Below are positions 26,883 through 38,360 of a stretch of DNA of 64,000 nt, piece after piece. Under the pieces are notes generated by a model. The model was given only the letters and a program-made list of their open reading frames with translations. It was not told the origin of the DNA and made no database searches. Numbering within the stretch: position 1 is the first letter of the stretch; every line of letters starts with the position of its first letter. This DNA is from CALJDF01 sp038121105 (lineage in GTDB: Bacteria > Pseudomonadota > Alphaproteobacteria > SHVP01), in the NCBI GenBank assembly GCA_038121105.1, contig JAYONB010000006.1, positions 1 to 64,000 of the forward strand, in the 5' to 3' direction. Both the position numbers and the translations under genes were made by a program.

Positions 26883-27329
26883 ATGAACCGATTGCTCTAC
26901 ACGTGCCTGACCATCGCGTTCGCAGGGATTGCGATCGGCGCCTGGTTAGTCCCACCAGCCGCACTCGGACCAAGGCCCGCAATGCCGGTCCCTCGGGTGT
27001 CCGATTCCCTCGACCTTGCCGCGCCACAGCGGTTGGACGATTTCGCCGCGCTGGCCGAGCGCCCGCCGTTCGCGGCCAGCCGGCGGGCAGCCCCCTCGGC
27101 TGGCGGCGACACGGCCGCGCTGGTCCTGGGGCGCTACCGGCTTTCTGGCGTGGTTGTGGCGCCCACCAGCCGATCGGTCATCCTCAGCGGGGCGGACAAC
27201 CGCTCATTGGTCGTGGCCGAGGGCGAGACGCTGGATGGCTGGACGGTCGACGAAATCACCGCGGAAAAGGTGGTCTTTACGTCCAATGGTCGGCGCGAGG
27301 TTTTCGATGTCGAGCGCGCCGGTGACTAA
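26883..27329 (+). CDS. GspC-like (homology-region) type II secretion protein lacking a PDZ domain
   Basis: 148 residues from ATG 26883 with AGGGGCC upstream. An N-terminal membrane anchor (LLYTCLTIAFAGIAIGAWLV) and a Pro-rich linker lead to a small beta domain (YRLSGVVVAPTSRSVILSGADN...VVAEGETLDGWTVDEITAEKVVF), which resembles the GspC HR/PilP domain that contacts the secretin. There is no PDZ or C-terminal coiled coil, so it is shorter than classical GspC. Assignment rests mainly on position before gspD. Confidence 0.7.
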   Translation: MNRLLYTCLTIAFAGIAIGAWLVPPAALGPRPAMPVPRVSDSLDLAAPQRLDDFAALAERPPFAASRRAAPSAGGDTAALVLGRYRLSGVVVAPTSRSVILSGADNRSLVVAEGETLDGWTVDEITAEKVVFTSNGRREVFDVERAGD

Positions 27330-27398
27330 CGCCTTCGGCTCCATTGATTCGACTAGGCTTGCTTCGTAGGGTACCGCGTTGGCAGGGAGGGACGTAAC

Positions 27399-29534
27399 GT
27401 GAATTGGAGACTGGCAATTGCCGGGTCGGCACTCGTGCTGGCCGCCGCCTGCACTGCGCAACCCGTGCGCGATGTCTCCGAATTGTCACCGGCCATTCCG
27501 GAAACTGGCCCCCGAGTCGTACAGAATCAGGTTGCCGTCGCCCCGACACGGCAGAGCGCACTGCCCGCCTCAAGCCCCCAGGTGGTCAACCGCCAACCGC
27601 GGATCGACGAGGTTTACCCGGCGCGCACCTCAACGGAACCCGGAGGCGGCACACGACCGCTGCGCACAGCCGAAGGCGACATCACGCTAAATTTCGACAA
27701 TGCCGACGTGCGCGAGGTGGCGCGCGTCATTCTGGGGAATCTTCTGGGCCTCAACTACATCGTCGACCCGGGCGTCGCCGGCACCATCAGTCTCGCCTCG
27801 GAACGGCCACTACGCCGAGACGATTTGCTGCCGACGCTTGAGGCCATCTTGGCCGGTCAAGGCATCCAACTGGTGAACTACGGCAATGTGTTGCGTTTGA
27901 CCCGCGCCAACGATGCGCAGGCGCGGGCTGGCGGCGGTATCGGGTTCGGTGCTGGCACCGCCTACCGGGTCTTTCCATTGCAGTTCATCGCGGCGGCCCA
28001 ACTCGAAACCGTCCTGACGCCGCTTCTCCCGGCGGGCGCCCTGGCCGTCGTCGACCCCGTGCGCAACCTCGTCGTCGTGACGGGCGATTCTGCGGCCATG
28101 CGATTGGCGGCCGGTACGATCGACATCTTCGATGTGAACCGCATGGCGACCCAAACTTCGGCGATCGTCACGTTGGAAGAGGCCGATGCCGTCGTTGTGG
28201 GGGCGGAACTGGCCAACATCTTCGCCGCCACCGGATCGCTCTCGGGTGGCGATGGCGAACCGGGCGCTTTGCAGCTGATCCCGATCGAGCGCTTGAACGG
28301 CATCTTGATCGTCGGCCAGAACAGAGAACTGGTCGAGGATGCGCGCGAATGGATTTTCCGCCTTGATCGCAAGCGCGACCCGGCCGAACGGCGTGTGTTT
28401 GTCTATTACGTGCAGCATGGCGGCGCCGAGAGAATCGCCACCGCCTTGAACGAAATCCTAAGCGGCAATGGCGGTGGCGCCACAAACGACGGGGAGGCGC
28501 CCGACACCTCCGCGACACCGGCGGGCTTGTTGGACGACGATCTTCGGATATCGGTCGACAGCGAAAACAACGCCCTCTTGGTTTCGACAACCACGCCAAA
28601 CTTCACCCTGATCCTCGACGTGCTGCAACGGCTCGATATCCAGCCGCTCCAAGTAATGATCGAGACCAGTATTTTCGAAGTGTCGTTACGCGACGACCTA
28701 CGGTTCGGCGTTCAATACGCGATCAACAACGGCGGGGTCGGGATCGGCGAAGGCGGCACGATCTCGTTCGGCAACACCACAAATACGACGACCGGGCCGG
28801 GGACGATCGTCAATCCAGTCATCTCCCCCGTACTGGCGGCGACCGGCACCTCGACCACGGTAGGTGGTTTCAACTTCACCATCGAAGGGGCTTCGGCGAC
28901 GCGCTTCATCATCGATGCGCTGTCCGACCTGACCGAGGTCAACATGATCTCCTCGCCCAACGTGATCGTTCTCAACAACAACACAGCGTCGCTCAACGTC
29001 GGCGACGAAGTACCGATTATCACGCAGACCACGACCAGCACCGTCACGACGAACCCGTTGATCGTCAACACCGTTCAATATCGGCCGACCGGGGTCAGCC
29101 TCGAAGTCACGCCGCAGGTCAACGCCAGCGGCATGGTCACGCTGCGGTTGTCACAGGCGGTCAGCGACGTGCGTGTCACCACCTCGTCCACGATCAACTC
29201 GCCCACGATCCAAAACCGCAGTTTGTTGAGCACCGTCTCGGTGCGCAGCGGCGACACCGTTCTTCTGGGTGGTCTGATCCGCGAATCGGCGGGCGACGGG
29301 CGCACCGGCATTCCCCTGCTCAACGAACTGCCGATCGTCGGAAACTTGTTTGGCCGCACAACGGAAACCACGCAGCGCACCGAACTCGTCATCCTCATCC
29401 GGCCGGTCATCATTTCGACCCCCGAAGAGGCGACCAGCGTCACCCAGTCGATGCGCAACAAGTTTCTTTCGCTGGTACGCCAAGAGCGCGAAGGCATCCG
29501 CCAACCGCGTGCCATTCCCGGCGCCGGCCGCTAA
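27399..29534 (+). CDS. gspD: Type II secretion system secretin GspD (lipoprotein form)
   Basis: 711 residues from GTG 27399, with GGGAGGG upstream. A lipobox (ALVLAAAC, Cys about 19) suggests the secretin carries its own lipid anchor instead of using a pilotin. N0/N1-type domains are seen (ITLNFDNADVREVARVILGNLLGLNYIVDP, about 100-170), then N2/N3 repeats with a Gly/Asn loop, and the secretin core VNMISSPNVIVLNNNTASLNVGDEVPIIT and ELVILIRPVII near the end. It forms the outer-membrane channel. Convergent with the next gene. Confidence 0.96.
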   Translation: MNWRLAIAGSALVLAAACTAQPVRDVSELSPAIPETGPRVVQNQVAVAPTRQSALPASSPQVVNRQPRIDEVYPARTSTEPGGGTRPLRTAEGDITLNFDNADVREVARVILGNLLGLNYIVDPGVAGTISLASERPLRRDDLLPTLEAILAGQGIQLVNYGNVLRLTRANDAQARAGGGIGFGAGTAYRVFPLQFIAAAQLETVLTPLLPAGALAVVDPVRNLVVVTGDSAAMRLAAGTIDIFDVNRMATQTSAIVTLEEADAVVVGAELANIFAATGSLSGGDGEPGALQLIPIERLNGILIVGQNRELVEDAREWIFRLDRKRDPAERRVFVYYVQHGGAERIATALNEILSGNGGGATNDGEAPDTSATPAGLLDDDLRISVDSENNALLVSTTTPNFTLILDVLQRLDIQPLQVMIETSIFEVSLRDDLRFGVQYAINNGGVGIGEGGTISFGNTTNTTTGPGTIVNPVISPVLAATGTSTTVGGFNFTIEGASATRFIIDALSDLTEVNMISSPNVIVLNNNTASLNVGDEVPIITQTTTSTVTTNPLIVNTVQYRPTGVSLEVTPQVNASGMVTLRLSQAVSDVRVTTSSTINSPTIQNRSLLSTVSVRSGDTVLLGGLIRESAGDGRTGIPLLNELPIVGNLFGRTTETTQRTELVILIRPVIISTPEEATSVTQSMRNKFLSLVRQEREGIRQPRAIPGAGR

Positions 29535-29567
29535 GCCACCTTCCGAACCATTGAGTTGCCCGCGGCG

Positions 29568-30749
29568 CTACTGCTGCGTGGCGCTGACCGTGTAAGTGCC
29601 GGTACCGCCACAACAGTGACGAACATCGACGAAGTAGGCACCGGCCGGTACGACCCGGCTAATTGAGGCGTTGTACCAGGCACCTGAATCATCATCCGCG
29701 GCCAGCGACTTGCCCTCGCCGTCCCGCAGGGTCAGGCGCACATCGGTCGATCCCGACGTGCTGACCGCCAACGTCGCGGGTTGATCGACCTGAACGCGGA
29801 AAGTGTCAACATCGCCGGCCGATTCGATGCGGCCGGTCACGGATCCACTAAGGGTCGTCGCATCGGCCAATTCGCCAGCATGATCGTCCGACAGCGGTTC
29901 GATCGTACCGGTCCCCGTTAGCACGGCAACGGTTTGCGGGCCGTCGCGTTGCTCGACGACATCGACGATGTCGATCGCGAAGTTCTCCACCGGCCGAAAC
30001 GCGTCGCCGGCATTGAAGGCGCTGAGCACGATACGTCCCGTCGGCACCGTCCCGGGAATAGCGATTTCCGCACGGATCGTCTTCTCGTCGACAAAGGTCA
30101 CGGCCCGCACGGTCAGGCCGCTTGGCGCCTCGACGACCGGCCCGCCCGCCTGGGCGCTATAGCCGTCGGCCGTTAGCGTGAGAGTCACGGTCGTACCGCG
30201 CGGCACGAACGCCACCAATTTGACGAGTTCGCGATAGGCGACCTCTGTAACGCACGAAAGGCCGCATCCTGGATCCGCGCCAGCTTCCGCCACCGCGTCG
30301 CGCACCGAATCCGGGATATCCGAGCTGTTATCAACCAATTCGCCGAACAGGAACGCCGCGGCCGCCGCGCTGTCGCTAAACCAGCGACCGCCCTCGCCGT
30401 CAAGGCCGACATAGACGCGCCCGCCATCACGCTCGACCACGCCGCGACGGTCGGTCGAGCCACCCAGCGCCTGGAACAAATCGTATGTCCGCGCCATGGC
30501 GCGCACCAAGGCTTGGTCGGCCGACGCCAACCCCGCAGTTGCCCCGCCATCACCGAAATCAAGAAACTGCGGCGCGAGGGACCCCTCGCCGGTCGCGCTT
30601 TGCGTCAGCGCCTCGACCTCGCCGGCTAGCTGCTGGACGTAGTTGCTGTAAACCGGCGAATCGTATTGCGCGATCCCGGCGGCATCCGTCCGAGAACCCA
30701 CGGCGACCAACATCGTCAACGCCGTCGCGGCGATCAGCGTTTTTCGCAT
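29568..30749 (-). CDS. Exported protein with C-terminal PPC-type beta domain, function unknown
   Basis: 393 residues. Signal peptide KTLIAATALTMLVAVGSRTDA. Residues about 20-160 form a helical domain containing a Cys pair (GCGLSC). The middle (about 175-260) looks like an Ig/IPT-type fold, and the last 90 residues resemble a bacterial pre-peptidase C-terminal domain (SAGDVDTFRVQVDQPATLAVSTSGSTDVRLTLRDGEG...). No protease triad is seen. It starts three bases after the MORN lipoprotein's stop, between the two T2SS arms, so it may be a secreted substrate or accessory. Confidence 0.8.
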   Translation of the reverse strand: MRKTLIAATALTMLVAVGSRTDAAGIAQYDSPVYSNYVQQLAGEVEALTQSATGEGSLAPQFLDFGDGGATAGLASADQALVRAMARTYDLFQALGGSTDRRGVVERDGGRVYVGLDGEGGRWFSDSAAAAAFLFGELVDNSSDIPDSVRDAVAEAGADPGCGLSCVTEVAYRELVKLVAFVPRGTTVTLTLTADGYSAQAGGPVVEAPSGLTVRAVTFVDEKTIRAEIAIPGTVPTGRIVLSAFNAGDAFRPVENFAIDIVDVVEQRDGPQTVAVLTGTGTIEPLSDDHAGELADATTLSGSVTGRIESAGDVDTFRVQVDQPATLAVSTSGSTDVRLTLRDGEGKSLAADDDSGAWYNASISRVVPAGAYFVDVRHCCGGTGTYTVSATQQ

Positions 30750-30752
30750 TTC

Positions 30753-32654
30753 TTAGCCCACCACCAGCATGCAGCGCTTAGGCACACGTACCGAAGTTCC
30801 GCGCGAGAACCATGTCAGGAAGGTATTGCCCGTGCATGTGGATCGCGTGATGCCGATCTGGCCGAACCCGTTGATCGTGATGTCGGTCACCTCGACGCGC
30901 ATGAACTGACCTTCGTCGAAGGTCACGATACCGCACCACCGCGCGTCGTTGGCATAAAGGCCGTTTTGCGAACAGACGGTCTTGTTGATCAATTGCGATT
31001 CGAGCGCAAGCGCGGGATTTCCTGCGGTGCCGGTCGGCGGCAAGCCCGAGTATCGCGGTGCCGGCGAGTTCGCCGACACGACGTATTCGTTCTGCCGCGG
31101 CGGGTTTGCTTGGGCGACCTGCACCGTCCCCCGCGATTGGCGCAGCGATTCAAGTCGTGCGTTGGCCAAGAGGGCCGTGGGCGACGACGGGTGCGCGACC
31201 AAAATGTCGTGGTACATCCGCTCGGCGTCGGCAAAACGACCCTGCAGTTCGAGCTGGTAGGCCGATGCGAACACCGCATCGGCAGTCGCGGTCGACGCAG
31301 GCGCTGACGTACCCGGGGCGCTCGTTGTCGAAACCGTCGGCGGCAGGGCCCGGACCGCCACCGGTGCAACCGGAATGCGCGCCACGGATGGCGCGTTCAA
31401 AGCCAGCGCATCGTTTCGTCCGCCGATCACCCAGGGGCCGTCCCGACCAGCATATTGCTGCGCCAAAGATCCTGCGCCGTCGCGGTCGATACGCAAGGCG
31501 TCGGCGGCACGCGGTGCATCAAGACGCACCGGCGTGCGCTGGGCGACTAGGGTCGGGGCCAGCTGTTGCGCACGGCCATCGCCCGCAATCAAGACGGTCC
31601 CGGTCGCAGCAAACGATGTTTGCGGTGTCAGTTGCGGCGCCGTCGCTGCGCCGGCAACCGGCGCCGCGTCGTTACGTACCACCGGCGCGGGTCTGGTTTC
31701 GAGCGCAGCAACTTGAACCGGCCCGCCCAGAACGTGGGTCACATGCGCGGTGCGCCCGGCGTAGGCACCGCCGCTGTACGCGCTCTGCGGCACGACTGTC
31801 ACCGCGGCGGTTTCGATGGGGCGTGCCGCGATCGTCGGTTGGGCCGGTTGGTCGAGGCGTTCGCTGGCGTCGACGGCGGCCAATTGGACGCTTGGGGCAG
31901 GTCGGGGTGCGGGCGCACTCGCCAAAAGACGGGTCATCTCTTGCGGGGACGCCGCCGGGGCATCGGCCACCACTTGGCGGTTCGCCGATGGTGAGGTCGC
32001 GGAAACCTGGGGCGGCTGGCTGGCGGCTTGCGCGAGCAAGACGCCGGGATAAGACGACGCCCGTTCGTTGCGCCATGCGTCAATCTGCGCCACCGTCATC
32101 TCTTCTTCGCTCACGAGTTCGCCACGTCGAAACGTCGCGCGTATGTGAGCGCCGGTCGTGCCAATCACGGTAAAGTCGCCGTCCCGCACGCCATCGTCAT
32201 AGGATCCGACGATCACCTCGCCGTCGGGATAGGTCGTAATGACCTCGCCGTGGAACTCGCCGGCGCGAAATGTACCCTCGTTGCGTTCGGTCTCGATTCC
32301 TTCGACGTACCAAGCCAGCGTCCCTCGACCGGACAGCCGACCGTCCTCGCACGCACCGAACCATCGAATTTCTTCGTCGGCCCGGGCGAACGGATTGCTG
32401 GTCGCACAATTCGTAGCCCGATCGACGATCCAGCCCGGCTCGCCCGCCACGACGGAAAGCGCGCCTTCGCCCCGGTCGGCGCCAAGCAGCGGGGCCGGGG
32501 CGGTCTGGGTCACGCTCGCAACCGGCCTGAGCTCCGGCGCGTTGCCGCCGGTCATGAGAGAAGAAAGGCGATCGACGCCAGGCAAATCGCTCATAAAAGA
32601 GCAGCCGGTCAAAGCGATCGCGAGGGTGCCAACGGCAAGAAGCGGTTTCGTCAT
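30753..32654 (-). CDS. MORN-repeat and TPR-like lipoprotein, function unknown
   Basis: 633 residues from ATG 32654, with AGGATTGAG upstream. A lipoprotein signal (LLAVGTLAIALTGC) leads into MORN-like repeats (GRLSGRGTLAWYVEG..., GTFRAGEFHGEVITTYPDGEVIVGSYDDGVRDGDF, about 105-175). A long Pro/Ala/Val low-complexity part follows (about 190-470), then a TPR-like hairpin (ASAYQLELQGRFADAERMYHDILVAHPSS). A C-terminal domain has four Cys (KTVCSQNG, RWCGIV, STCTGN, KRCMLV). It lies between gspK and gspD and is probably outer-membrane-anchored. Confidence 0.8.
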   Translation of the reverse strand: MTKPLLAVGTLAIALTGCSFMSDLPGVDRLSSLMTGGNAPELRPVASVTQTAPAPLLGADRGEGALSVVAGEPGWIVDRATNCATSNPFARADEEIRWFGACEDGRLSGRGTLAWYVEGIETERNEGTFRAGEFHGEVITTYPDGEVIVGSYDDGVRDGDFTVIGTTGAHIRATFRRGELVSEEEMTVAQIDAWRNERASSYPGVLLAQAASQPPQVSATSPSANRQVVADAPAASPQEMTRLLASAPAPRPAPSVQLAAVDASERLDQPAQPTIAARPIETAAVTVVPQSAYSGGAYAGRTAHVTHVLGGPVQVAALETRPAPVVRNDAAPVAGAATAPQLTPQTSFAATGTVLIAGDGRAQQLAPTLVAQRTPVRLDAPRAADALRIDRDGAGSLAQQYAGRDGPWVIGGRNDALALNAPSVARIPVAPVAVRALPPTVSTTSAPGTSAPASTATADAVFASAYQLELQGRFADAERMYHDILVAHPSSPTALLANARLESLRQSRGTVQVAQANPPRQNEYVVSANSPAPRYSGLPPTGTAGNPALALESQLINKTVCSQNGLYANDARWCGIVTFDEGQFMRVEVTDITINGFGQIGITRSTCTGNTFLTWFSRGTSVRVPKRCMLVVG

Positions 32655-32766
32655 CAACTCAATCCTGTTCCCCCGCCCCGTCGCGGCCTCGATTATAGAA
32701 ACTGGCACCCAGAATAACAGGGAATTGAACAATCTCACCCCCCGGAAACGCCTTGTTTTCAGACAG

Positions 32767-33648
32767 TTATGGGGTTCCGCGCTCCCAGGTGCGAAACAGG
32801 AGCGGTATTTCCGCGTCCCCCGTCAACCAGGTGACCGCGCGCCAAGAAACCCCACCGCCATTTGCCATCGGCGCTGTGGCGGTGATCTCGACCGCAAGGC
32901 CCGGCGAAGGGTCGAGATAGCGCATTGAAACGGCAGGCACGGGTGGCGCCCCTCGGGCACCGGCATCCAGATACGCCTGGCGATCCGCGAGATAGGCCTC
33001 CCGCGCCGCGCTCGTCATGCCCGGAATGGCCGCCAGGACAGTCGATGACGCAGCCACCGGATCGATCCCGGCATTCAGGCAATCGACGGTGAAATGCGGC
33101 CGCAAGGCCTGCGCGGTGTCGGCATCGACACCCAAGATTTGCTGCAACTCGGCAACCGAATCGAACGGCCCGTTGCGCGCGCCATGGCCGCGCCCCGCCG
33201 CACGATACTGCGCGGTCTCTGCACCGCCGGGGATGGGTGTCGAATCAGGGTCGCGCCAATCCAAAATGGCCGCGGCGACCGTGCGGTCCGCGTCGAGATT
33301 GTCGACCAACCGGCGGATTAGATCCCCCCATCCGGTATTGAGATCGATCTTGCCGCATTCATCGGCGAAACCGAGCGCGATATCGGAATCACCGAATCGA
33401 ACCGGTGCCGGATCGGCCAACACCGCGTCGTCTCCGGCCAGAAGCCGAAGCGCGCCATGCGCCACACCCGCCTGGGCGTGATGGCGCGCTTGTGCCTCCG
33501 CGATCTGATGCCGAACCACCGTCAGGTCCGTGCGTACGGTCCCGGCGACGATAACCGCCAGCCCGGCGATCAGCACCGACGCCCATAGCACGATCAGCAA
33601 AGCCGCGCCGCGTTCGGATCGCCCAGACATCCGCCTCACACCCGTCAT
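32767..33648 (-). CDS. gspK: Type II secretion minor pseudopilin GspK
   Basis: 293 residues from ATG 33648, which overlaps the gspJ stop (ATGA) and has GGGGAG upstream. The prepilin motif RSERGAALLIVLWASVLIAGLAVIVAG lacks the +5 Glu, as is usual for GspK. The large globular domain includes ECGKIDLNTGWGDLIRRL and DPDSTPIPGGAE, with the paired helical insert FDSVAELQQILGVD. GspK caps the pseudopilus tip with GspI and GspJ. Last of the minus-strand arm. Confidence 0.93.
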   Translation of the reverse strand: MTGVRRMSGRSERGAALLIVLWASVLIAGLAVIVAGTVRTDLTVVRHQIAEAQARHHAQAGVAHGALRLLAGDDAVLADPAPVRFGDSDIALGFADECGKIDLNTGWGDLIRRLVDNLDADRTVAAAILDWRDPDSTPIPGGAETAQYRAAGRGHGARNGPFDSVAELQQILGVDADTAQALRPHFTVDCLNAGIDPVAASSTVLAAIPGMTSAAREAYLADRQAYLDAGARGAPPVPAVSMRYLDPSPGLAVEITATAPMANGGGVSWRAVTWLTGDAEIPLLFRTWERGTP

Positions 33649-34247
33649 CGCGGTTGCTCCCCTAGTCGCGGCGCGACGACAATCGGTGGCCATGGACGCC
33701 CCTTGGCCGGCTCGATCCGGATGCGGATCAATTGAGGAAACCGCCGCGTATCCGGCCAAGCCTCGTGCCATGTCGCGCTGGCCCGGCCACCGAGGCGCCC
33801 GTAGTAGTCAAGCCGCAGCGCCGCGATATCCGCAGCAATCACCTCACCGGTTTCCGCATCGAAGCCAGGTGTGCGCCCTTCGGTCAGCGTGCGCGCCAAC
33901 ACTAGGGCACCGTCCCGATGGCTCAAGGTTAGTTTGGTAAGGCCGCCCGTCTCCGGGTAGCTCGGCATATCGGCAACGAAGCTCAACCGATCTTGTTGCC
34001 CTTCAAAGGCGACGACATTACCGCCGGCCGTCGTCATCCACCGGACCGGGCGCGCGGCTTGCAACCGCTCCCGCAAGAAAGCGTGCACCCCACGCATAAC
34101 GTCGATGTCGGCAGCACGGGCAGTCACCCGGTCCGCGCCGATAAGCCCTATCCGCAGGCCGCCCGTCACCGCAATCATGATGAAACCCAACAACATGAGC
34201 CCGACCAGCAATTCGATCAGCGTGAACCCGCGTTGCGCCCTAGTCAT
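33645..34247 (-). CDS. gspJ: Type II secretion minor pseudopilin GspJ
   Basis: 200 residues. The class III prepilin signal RGFTLIELLVGLMLLGFIMIAV is cleaved after Gly by the prepilin peptidase encoded upstream. The globular domain is about 150 residues. It overlaps both gspI and gspK. Position and size fit GspJ in the tip complex. Confidence 0.9.
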   Translation of the reverse strand: MTRAQRGFTLIELLVGLMLLGFIMIAVTGGLRIGLIGADRVTARAADIDVMRGVHAFLRERLQAARPVRWMTTAGGNVVAFEGQQDRLSFVADMPSYPETGGLTKLTLSHRDGALVLARTLTEGRTPGFDAETGEVIAADIAALRLDYYGRLGGRASATWHEAWPDTRRFPQLIRIRIEPAKGRPWPPIVVAPRLGEQPR

Positions 34248-34644
34248 TGCCGGCGCGCCTCGACACTTTGATGGTCTCCAACGTCACGCCGTCGCGATCC
34301 CGGTCCGCCCAACGGACCTGTACCTCGACGGTAAACGCAACGACCGGCAACCGGCTCATGGTGGTCTCCGATAGGCCGCCATAAGGCGTGATGATGGCCT
34401 GCCACGATAGACCGGGCTGTATGGTGCCGCGCTGCGTACCGATCGTGAGCGGGATCGCGGCGCCGACGGAGTCCATCGTCGATTCTGCCGCAATCAATGC
34501 GCGGGTCAGTCGCTCGGCGCGCGCGCTACCGTCGAACGCACCGCCAAACAGACGCAACGCCGCGACCAGGACCAAGGCGGCCACAACGAAGGCGACCACG
34601 ACTTCGATCAACGTGAAACCGGCGTCAGGGCGTTTGGCGCGCAT
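34240..34644 (-). CDS. gspI: Type II secretion minor pseudopilin GspI
   Basis: 134 residues, the small size typical of GspI. The prepilin signal DAGFTLIEVVVAFVVAALVLVAAL is followed by a short beta domain ending VTLETIKVSRRAG. It overlaps gspH by 20 bases and gspJ by eight. Confidence 0.9.
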   Translation of the reverse strand: MRAKRPDAGFTLIEVVVAFVVAALVLVAALRLFGGAFDGSARAERLTRALIAAESTMDSVGAAIPLTIGTQRGTIQPGLSWQAIITPYGGLSETTMSRLPVVAFTVEVQVRWADRDRDGVTLETIKVSRRAGND

Positions 34645-35080
34645 GGCCGGTGATCCAATCGACGTGGATCGTGTGGGTTCGATCGGCGCGGCTCAGGTGG
34701 ATCGTGCCGCCGGTCGCCCGCCCATCGGGAAAGAAGCGAATGAAAGTGCCCTGCGTCCCCTCGCCCACAGGCGGCACCTCGACCCTCATGCGAACGCCCG
34801 AAAGGGACCGGCGACGATCCTCGCCGACGCGCCAATGATCGCGGTCCAATACGACATCGACGGCGCGGCCGCTGGTCATGGCTTCGGCGCGCGCCTCGCG
34901 CAATCCCGACACCATCGCCCGGCTTTCGCCGCGCAACTGACCGAAACCCACCGCCGTACCCAAAGCCGGCGCCACGACCGCAGCGGCCAACGCCACGATG
35001 GTCAAGACCACAAGAAGTTCGATCAGGGTAAAGCCGGCCTGTCGCCGTCGCGCCTGCTCGTCAGTTGACGATATCCGCAT
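34625..35080 (-). CDS. gspH: Type II secretion minor pseudopilin GspH
   Basis: 151 residues from ATG 35080 (GAGGGTGAGG upstream; GTG 35086 possible). The prepilin motif AGFTLIELLVVLTIVALAAAVVAP precedes a GspH-type domain with LREARAEAMTSGRAVDVVLD and FIRFFPDGRATGG. It overlaps gspG and gspI. Confidence 0.9.
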   Translation of the reverse strand: MRISSTDEQARRRQAGFTLIELLVVLTIVALAAAVVAPALGTAVGFGQLRGESRAMVSGLREARAEAMTSGRAVDVVLDRDHWRVGEDRRRSLSGVRMRVEVPPVGEGTQGTFIRFFPDGRATGGTIHLSRADRTHTIHVDWITGHARQTP

Positions 35081-35492
35081 CCTCACCCTCGCCGCCGGGC
35101 TGACCGTCGGCGCCCAACGACATCAAACGATACGGCTTGCCGCCCCCGCCGGGTGCTTCGTATCGATACGCGCGATCCCAAGGATCCAAGGGCACGGCAT
35201 CGGCACGCAAATAGGGCCCGTTCCATCGAGTAGCATTCCCTGGCCGCTCGATCAGCGCGTCGAGGCCCTCCTGCGTCACGGGATATCGCCCGACATCGAG
35301 CTGGAAAAGGTCCAGTGCCGTGGCAAAGCTTTCGATTTGAATTTTGGCCACATCGGATTTGGCACGCGACAGAAAATTGACGGCGCGCGGTGCCACGATC
35401 CCGATGATGAGGCCGAGAATCACCAGGACCACGAGCAATTCGATCAGGGTAAACCCGGCCTGGCGGTTTCGCCGTTTAGAACGCAAGCGCAT
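35061..35492 (-). CDS. gspG: Type II secretion major pseudopilin GspG
   Basis: 143 residues from ATG 35492 (GGGGATCA upstream), overlapping gspF by 17 bases. The prepilin signal AGFTLIELLVVLVILGLIIGIVAP and the GspG signatures FQLDVGRYPVTQEGLDALIERP and WNGPYL...DPWDRAYRYEAPG are clear; GADGQPGGEGEDADI supplies the calcium-binding Asp cluster. It builds the pseudopilus shaft. Confidence 0.96.
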   Translation of the reverse strand: MRLRSKRRNRQAGFTLIELLVVLVILGLIIGIVAPRAVNFLSRAKSDVAKIQIESFATALDLFQLDVGRYPVTQEGLDALIERPGNATRWNGPYLRADAVPLDPWDRAYRYEAPGGGGKPYRLMSLGADGQPGGEGEDADIVN

Positions 35493-36701
35493 TGATCCCC
35501 GAGATGGCCGAAACGAGCGACAGGATGATCGCCCCGACAATTACTCCGATGACAACGATAAGACCCGGCTCGAGGATTGCAACAAACCGCTTGATCGCGG
35601 TTTCGACCTCGGTCGCGTTACTTGACGCAAGGCGATCCAGCATTTCGACCAGCCCGCTGCCCTCTTCGCCAACACGCACCAATTCAAGGGCTACAGGCGG
35701 AAAGGCGTTGCCTTGCGCCAATGCTGCGGCCAGCGTTGCGCCGCCCTTAACCATTTCGGTGCTGCGCCGAATCGTATCGGCGAATACGGCATTGCCGGCC
35801 GCGTCGGCAGTCAGCGTGAGCGCTTCGGGGAGCGAGACCCCGTTGCGCAAAAGCGCCGCCAACGCATAGGCGAACCGTTCAGTTTCCAGTCGCCGGATCA
35901 CGTCGCCCAGAAACGGCCAGCCCAAGACCATCCGGTCGAAACGTCGACCGACGCCCGATCGCCGCCACGTGACGCGCAGGTAAAACCAAAGCGCCAACCC
36001 CGCCAGCAGGACAAGCCAGCCATAGTCGACGACAAACCTCGACACGCTGACAACGGCGCGTGTTCCCCACGGCAGCGGTACCGCCGCCTCGCGAAACAAT
36101 TGATCGAATTGCGGTACGACGTAGACCAACAACACGACCAAGGATACCACCGCAGCAAGCGCCAGCAGGGTCGGATAAATCAGGGCCGATTGGACGGCAC
36201 CGACCAGCTGGTTCATCCGCTCCTGATACCGGGCGAGAGAAGTCAAGGCCTCGGCCAACCGCCCGCCTGCCTCGCCAGCGCGCAAGGTCGCGCAGTAGAA
36301 CGGCGAGAATACCGTTGGATGTTCCGCCGCCGCTTGCGCCAACCCCAGGCCCTCGCGCACCCGACGTCGCATGGTCTTGGCCACCTCGGCCAGCGCAGGA
36401 TGGGTCGTGGTCTGCGCCAACACCTCCAAAGCGCGATCGACCGACACGTTCGCGCCGATCATCGTCGCAAACTCCCAGGTAAATCGGACTTGAGCCTGGC
36501 GCGCAGACCCGCGCCCGATGCGGCGCCGTCGGGATACTACTTGGCCGCTCGGCGCTGGATCGTCGGCATCAGGCGCGATCTCGACCGGTAAGCGCTCGGA
36601 CTGGCGCAATTGGGCGATCGCCGCCGCCCGATCGGGCGCCTCGATGACGTCTTCGCTGACGGCCCCATCGTTGGCAACCGCGCGATAGCGGAAACGCGCC
36701 A

Positions 36702-36702
<1 letters not shown>
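35476..36702 (-). CDS. gspF: Type II secretion inner-membrane platform protein GspF
   Basis: 408 residues from GTG 36702, which overlaps the gspE stop (TAGTG) with GGGGGAC upstream; longer frames upstream are shadow of gspE. Two GspF domains are present, each with FTWEFATMIGANVSVDRALEVLAQ- and RFAYALAALLRNGVSLPEAL-like helices, and three membrane segments including the last (ILEPGLIVVIGVIVGAIILSLV). It is the platform core interacting with GspE and GspL. Confidence 0.95.
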
Positions 36703-38356
<1,654 letters not shown>

Positions 38357-38360
<4 letters not shown>

